This document shows positions 60,366-64,000 of a stretch of DNA of 64,000 nt, piece by piece (the first letter of the stretch is position 1; each line of letters opens with the position of its first letter). The stretch spans positions 193,913 to 257,912 of the forward strand of contig NZ_JAVRHQ010000002.1 in the NCBI RefSeq assembly GCF_031846485.1, given 5' to 3'. This DNA comes from Autumnicola tepida (GTDB lineage: Bacteria > Bacteroidota > Bacteroidia > Flavobacteriales > Flavobacteriaceae). The notes beneath the pieces are model-generated. The model saw only the letters and a list, made by a program, of their open reading frames with translations. It was not told where the DNA came from and ran no database searches. The position numbers and the translations under genes were made by a program.

Positions 60366-61601
60366 ATGAGAAATTCGGTGACCTTTGGGATTGTATTTAT
60401 CCCAAAATCAAGTAAAGCAACAAATGGCAAAGCTCCCCTCTATGCCAGAATTACCCTGAACGGGGAACGTGTAGAAATCAGTTTACAGCGCAGGATCTCC
60501 TTAAACCTATGGGATGAGCGTAAAAGCAGGCTGAAAGGTAGCAGCATGGAAAGCCAGCAGGTAAACCGGTCTTTGGATCGGATTTATAACAAGCTTTACG
60601 AATGCTTCCGCCAACTAAATGATGCAAACCTGATCTTATCTGCCCAGGCAGTTAAGGCAAGATACCTAAGGGAAGATGATTCCTTTAAAAAGCTTTCGGA
60701 GCTCTTGAATTACCATACCGAGCATATGAAAGATGTGCTGAAGTATGGCACTTTAAAGAACTACTACACCACAGAACGATATCTTTATAAATTCCTGAAA
60801 AGGAAATATAAAGCGAATGATATTTTCCTGAAGCAGATCAATTACCAGTTCATTACTGATTTTGAACATTTCCTCAGGAACTATAAACCCAAACGTGCAA
60901 GGAAAGCTCCTGCCAACAACGGGGTGATGAAACACCTCGAACGCTTAAAGAAGCTGCTTAACCTGGCTCAGAAACTGGAATGGGTGGATAAAGATCCCTT
61001 TGCTAAATTCTCCTTGAAGTTTAAAAAAGCCGAAAGAGCCTTTTTAAATGAGGAAGAATTACAGCACCTGGAAGAATATCTATTTGAACGAAGCAGCCAT
61101 AAGAAGATGCGGGATGTATTTGTTTTCTCCTGTTACACCGGCTTATCCTGGGTGGATGTAAAAAATCTGGAGCCGAAGAATATTGTTGCTGGCATTGATG
61201 GACGAAAATGGATTTTTACAGTAAGGGAAAAAACAGAACAGCCCCTTAAAATTCCTATCCTGCCAAAGGCAATGGAGATTATCTGGAAATATGAAAAACA
61301 GGCGGAATGCTCGGGTTTTGTGCTTCCGGTGTATTCTAACCAGAAGACCAATCAATATTTAAAGGAAATTGCAGAGAAACTGAAGATAAATAAGACCCTG
61401 ACCTTCCATGTGGCCCGGCATACCTTTGCCACCACCGTTACCCTTTCTAATGGCGTGCCTATTGAAACCGTTTCAAAACTTCTGGGACATTCCAAGCTGT
61501 CTACCACACAAATCTATGCAAGGGTGCTAGAAAACAAGCTGAGCAGCGATATTGATAATCTGGAAGAAAAAATGGCGAAGAAGAAAAAGCCAAATTCATA
61601 A
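60366..61601 (+). CDS. int: Tyrosine recombinase/integrase (IntDOT-like)
   Basis: 411 residues, the IntDOT size. N-terminal arm-binding domain (about 1-95), core-binding SAM-like domain (about 100-210: NYYTTERYLYKFLKRKYKAN) and catalytic domain. Catalytic residues are H348 and R351 (FHVARHTFATT), H375 (LLGHSKLSTT) and nucleophile Y384 (QIYARV). The first Arg expected in TGLR is Ser261 (CYTGLSWVDV), as in IntDOT, where Ser259 holds that place. Acts on the element's ends with an Xis/RteC control. A terminator-like hairpin follows at 61616. Confidence 0.92.
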   Translation: MRNSVTFGIVFIPKSSKATNGKAPLYARITLNGERVEISLQRRISLNLWDERKSRLKGSSMESQQVNRSLDRIYNKLYECFRQLNDANLILSAQAVKARYLREDDSFKKLSELLNYHTEHMKDVLKYGTLKNYYTTERYLYKFLKRKYKANDIFLKQINYQFITDFEHFLRNYKPKRARKAPANNGVMKHLERLKKLLNLAQKLEWVDKDPFAKFSLKFKKAERAFLNEEELQHLEEYLFERSSHKKMRDVFVFSCYTGLSWVDVKNLEPKNIVAGIDGRKWIFTVREKTEQPLKIPILPKAMEIIWKYEKQAECSGFVLPVYSNQKTNQYLKEIAEKLKINKTLTFHVARHTFATTVTLSNGVPIETVSKLLGHSKLSTTQIYARVLENKLSSDIDNLEEKMAKKKKPNS

Positions 61602-62140
61602 AGAAGAACCAATCCGGGCTAAGGAATTTTTTCTTTAGCCCTAATTAATTTAAAAATCCTCTTCCCTCTCATTGAAGAGGTCTGACATTTCCTTATTTGG
61701 ATCTAACATATATATTCCTGCAGCACCTTTAATGCTTTTTCCTGGATAGCACCGAGGCTTTCTTATTCAAGGGAGTCAGAAGCTATATAATCTTCCTCAA
61801 ATCCGAATCCTGGAACAGGTAAGTATCATCTTCTTTATAATAACAGATTCCACGTCAGAAGCCAGTAAATTCAGCTCCAGCGAATACTGAATTTGATCAA
61901 AATAAGCTTCGGAATAAATTTCCGGAAATTTGAAATATATAGCCTATAAAGTCAGATAAACCTATTAAAAACTCATAATTTTAACGTTTGTATAATAAAT
62001 TAATATATTTATTGTAAGTATATTAGCACATATTACACATTAAAATTTCGATTAACAGTTAATATCGCCGATAAACTGTTAGCTCTCGATTTACCCTACT
62101 GGATTGAGATTTATTCTTTATTAATCTTAAATTCAAAAGT
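61602..62140. other. Gene-free region after the integrase
   Basis: 539 bases without a credible gene. It starts with the terminator hairpin; then CCTCTTC (61658-61664) and GAAGAGG (61674-61680) form a 7-base hairpin. Between about 61700 and 61930 short minus-strand stretches such as YKEDDTYLFQDSDLRKII read like a degenerate coding remnant, interrupted by stops. From 61970 it is very AT-rich, probably the promoter region of the next gene. Confidence 0.5.
61616..61641 (+). terminator. Terminator-like hairpin after the integrase
   Basis: GGGCTAAGG (61616-61624) and CTTTAGCCC (61633-61641) pair over 9 bases with one G-T wobble; the loop is AATTTTTT. It begins 14 bases after the integrase stop. 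The downstream bases are TAATTAATTT, a moderately T-rich tail. Probable rho-independent terminator. Confidence 0.65.
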
Positions 62141-64000
62141 ATGCCTAAAACTACTTTTCGAATGTTAAGGGTATGGCTCTTTTATGTGGTTCTAATGTCT
62201 GTGCCGCTTGCCGCTCTTACCGCTCAACAAACTGCAAATTCAGTTATTTTCCAGCAGAACGTGGATAATGCTACTAACGCTACAGGTGTAAATGGACAAT
62301 TTGCAACTTTAAGTTCCGATTCTGGATTTCTATTGGAACCTCGGGAGGATGGAATTTTAGAATTGGGTTATCCCTCCACTTTAGAAGGAAATACCCCCTC
62401 TTATATCCGATTGGATTTTGATGATGGCCTGTTGGAGGCCCTTGTACAGGGAAGTCTGGGAAATCTTATAATTGATCTTTCAGAGTCTCTTCTATTGGGA
62501 GATCATTATTTTAATGTAATAGCAAAACAAAATAATCAGGTAGTCTATTCCGGCTCTACTGAAAACTTTCCTGCAGATGAGAGATTCAAAATAGTAGTCG
62601 ACAAGGATGATAATTTTTTTGCAGCTCTAAGTCCACCGGACAGCTACAATCAGATTAGAGTGGAAGATGTCACGTCATCCCTAGTTGGTCTGGGAGTAGA
62701 AAATTCAATGAATATTTATCATTCATTATATTATTCTCAGCCACAGGAAGGATGTTATTCTCCTGCTTTCACCAGTGGCGATGCTTCAGGTATTTCTCTG
62801 GATGTTCTGGGGTTGGGAGGAGCAGGTATATCAAATCCTGGAGCAGCGATAGATGGGGAGCTCTCTAGCTTTTCAGAGATTAGTCATGGAACATTAGGAG
62901 TAGCTTCTAGTATTTCTCAAATTTTCTATCTTCCAAATCCTGCAGCAGCTTCAGATAATTTCAGGCTTTCATTTAAGACAGATGGTTCTCTTTTGTCGGT
63001 GGGTATTTTAGATAACCTTCAGATTATAGTTTATTCTAATAATACTCAGGTTTATACTGCTTCAGCCTCCACTTTAATCGATGCGGAATTACTTACCAGT
63101 CTTCAAGACAATGAAGTTATTTCTTTAGTAGTTAACCCCACTTCCGGCTTTGATAAAATAGAAATTGAATTAAATGCCCTTGTTGATGTATCACTTGAAC
63201 AATCGGTAGATATACATGATATAACTATAGCTGCTGAAGGTTGTGATTTGGATAACGATGCAGATAATGATGGTTTAACGGATGACGAAGAAGCTGAAAT
63301 CGGCACTGATCCTAACGATCCCGATACAGACGGTGATGGTATAAATGACGGCGATGAAGTCGGTAATGGTTCTGATCCATTAGATCCTTGTGATCCAGAT
63401 GCAACTGCCGGGCCGTGTGACCAGGATAAGGATGGGCTGACCAATGATGAAGAAACTGAACTTGGCACCGATCCCACTAATCCTGATACAGACGGTGATG
63501 GTATTGGTGATGGCGATGAAGTCGGTAATGGTTCTGATCCTTTAAATCCCTGTGATCCAGATGCAACCGCCGGACCTTGTGACCAGGATGAGGATGGGCT
63601 CACTAATGACGAAGAAGTTGATCTTGGCACTGATCCTACCATTCCTGATACAGACGGTGATGGTATTAGTGATGGCGATGAAGTCGGTAATGGTTCTGAT
63701 CCTTTAAATCCCTGTGATCCAGATCCAACTGCCGGGCCATGTGACCAGGATGAGGATGGGCTCACTAATGATGAAGAAGTTGATCTTGGCACTGATCCCA
63801 CTAATCCTGATACAGACGGTGATGGTATTAATGATGGCGATGAAGTTGACAATGGTTCCGATCCGCTTGATCCATGTGATCCAGATGCTACTGCCGGGCC
63901 TTGTGACCAGGATGATGACGGGCTGACCAATGATGAAGAAGCTGAAATTGGCACTGATCCTACCGATCCTGATACAGACGGTGATGGTATTAATGACGGG
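62141..64000 (+). CDS. Large secreted protein with thrombospondin type 3-like repeats (partial, runs off window)
   Basis: ATG 62141 starts a frame open to the last base, 620 codons so far. Signal-type N-terminus (MLRVWLFYVVLMSVPLAALT), a region to about 365 with beta-type strands and no known domain, then repeats of DxDxDG calcium-binding form: DNDADNDGLTDDEE, DPDTDGDGINDGDEVGNGSD, PCDPDATAGPCDQDKDGLTN and so on. The repeat unit is 54 residues. Such proteins are outer-membrane or secreted adhesins or enzymes in Bacteroidota. No stop, so length and C-terminal sorting signal are unknown. Confidence 0.85.
   Translation, partial: MPKTTFRMLRVWLFYVVLMSVPLAALTAQQTANSVIFQQNVDNATNATGVNGQFATLSSDSGFLLEPREDGILELGYPSTLEGNTPSYIRLDFDDGLLEALVQGSLGNLIIDLSESLLLGDHYFNVIAKQNNQVVYSGSTENFPADERFKIVVDKDDNFFAALSPPDSYNQIRVEDVTSSLVGLGVENSMNIYHSLYYSQPQEGCYSPAFTSGDASGISLDVLGLGGAGISNPGAAIDGELSSFSEISHGTLGVASSISQIFYLPNPAAASDNFRLSFKTDGSLLSVGILDNLQIIVYSNNTQVYTASASTLIDAELLTSLQDNEVISLVVNPTSGFDKIEIELNALVDVSLEQSVDIHDITIAAEGCDLDNDADNDGLTDDEEAEIGTDPNDPDTDGDGINDGDEVGNGSDPLDPCDPDATAGPCDQDKDGLTNDEETELGTDPTNPDTDGDGIGDGDEVGNGSDPLNPCDPDATAGPCDQDEDGLTNDEEVDLGTDPTIPDTDGDGISDGDEVGNGSDPLNPCDPDPTAGPCDQDEDGLTNDEEVDLGTDPTNPDTDGDGINDGDEVDNGSDPLDPCDPDATAGPCDQDDDGLTNDEEAEIGTDPTDPDTDGDGINDG
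63323..64000 (+). repeat. 162-nt tandem repeat in the secreted protein gene
   Basis: The string GATACAGACGGTGATGG starts at 63323, 63485, 63647, 63809 and 63971, exactly 162 bases apart each time. Each unit codes for 54 residues with the thrombospondin type 3-like calcium sites. Units differ by a few bases, mostly silent changes, so the array is older than a fresh expansion but kept in frame. It continues past the window. Confidence 0.9.

Larger units (their letters stand above)
60058..60384. repeat. Five GGTNACCT sites around the integrase start
   Basis: Copies at 60058-60065 and 60070-60077 (GGTTACCT) and at 60266-60273, 60278-60285 and 60377-60384 (GGTGACCT). Both pairs have exactly 12-base spacing, and the last copy is in the first codons of the integrase. 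Each holds the palindrome GGTNACC. Likely binding sites of the recombinase or another controller. Not a tandem repeat by gene duplication. Confidence 0.7.

Noticed and set aside
63103..63954. Long minus-strand reading frame rich in Ser and Pro
   Set aside because: It is the reverse of the acidic calcium-repeat coding sequence on the plus strand; low complexity, no start context, and the plus frame has signal peptide and domain motifs.
1..64000. CRISPR array
   Set aside because: No regularly spaced short repeats with unique spacers; the only regular array is the 162-nt coding repeat at the right end.
1..64000. Insertion sequences or rRNA genes
   Set aside because: No transposase-like protein and no rRNA sequence recognised; the only recombinase is the tyrosine integrase at 60366.

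Overview
The window looks like Bacteroidota DNA, most probably from a marine or environmental Flavobacteriaceae. The evidence is the Bacteroides-type conjugation genes (TraE/F/G/I/J/K/M/N with DUF4133, DUF4134 and DUF4138 relatives), RteC, a CTnDOT-like tyrosine recombinase, Bacteroidota-only families (HYC_CC_PP, DUF3347), short Bacteroidota signal peptides and at least two TAnnTTTG-type -7 elements. Almost all of it (about 1-61.6 kb) reads as one integrative and conjugative element, or a nested set of elements.

Layout. 1-2.2 kb: end of a relaxase and a VirD4-like coupling protein. 2.2-8.3 kb: a defence island made of a four-gene SIR2 / HerA / KTSC / PD-(D/E)xK nuclease operon and a divergent AbiE toxin-antitoxin pair, placed exactly between the mobilisation and transfer modules. 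8.3-15.6 kb: the mating-pore operon, traE to traN, on the minus strand. 15.7-19.4 kb: a broken amidase, a helicase-loader-like ATPase with a replication/DnaD-like partner, an excisionase-like HTH protein and a frameshifted rteC. 19.4-38.5 kb: a very long minus-strand cargo run with an MFS exporter, a CPH-type copper/silver ATPase, then a metabolic and stress block (PRPP synthetase, thymidine/AMP phosphorylase-like enzyme, beta-CASP RNase, ATP-cone nuclease, two universal stress proteins, SDR, phosphofructokinase, class I aldolase, archaeal-type GAPDH, APC permease, NDH-2, AlbA-type membrane protein) and small membrane and metal proteins. 38.6-59.8 kb: a large copper/silver resistance region with three HMA-AraC fusion regulators, CusA (frameshifted), TolC, CusB, a multicopper oxidase fused to a CopB-like barrel, a Met-rich lipoprotein, a Csp-like four-helix protein, DUF3347 proteins, a permease, a CPC-type ATPase and CopZ. 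59.8-61.6 kb: a regulatory/attachment-like region with five GGTNACC sites, then the integrase. 62.1 kb to the end: the start of a large secreted protein with a 162-nt tandem repeat coding for calcium-binding thrombospondin type 3-like units; it runs off the window and is probably host DNA or a neighbouring locus.

How it works together. The left part should nick, couple and transfer the DNA; RteC, the Xis-like protein and the integrase should control excision and integration. The cargo gives periplasmic copper oxidation and binding, cytoplasmic and transenvelope copper export, and a compact set of sugar-phosphate, nucleotide and respiratory enzymes that could support energy metabolism under stress. 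Three genes (amidase, rteC, cusA) are each broken by what looks like a small change, so the element may be decaying, or the assembly may hold small errors. The best candidates for something poorly described are the four-gene SIR2-HerA-KTSC-nuclease operon, the transferable metabolic/stress block, and the family of one-protein metal sensors that join an HMA-like fold to an AraC DNA-binding domain.
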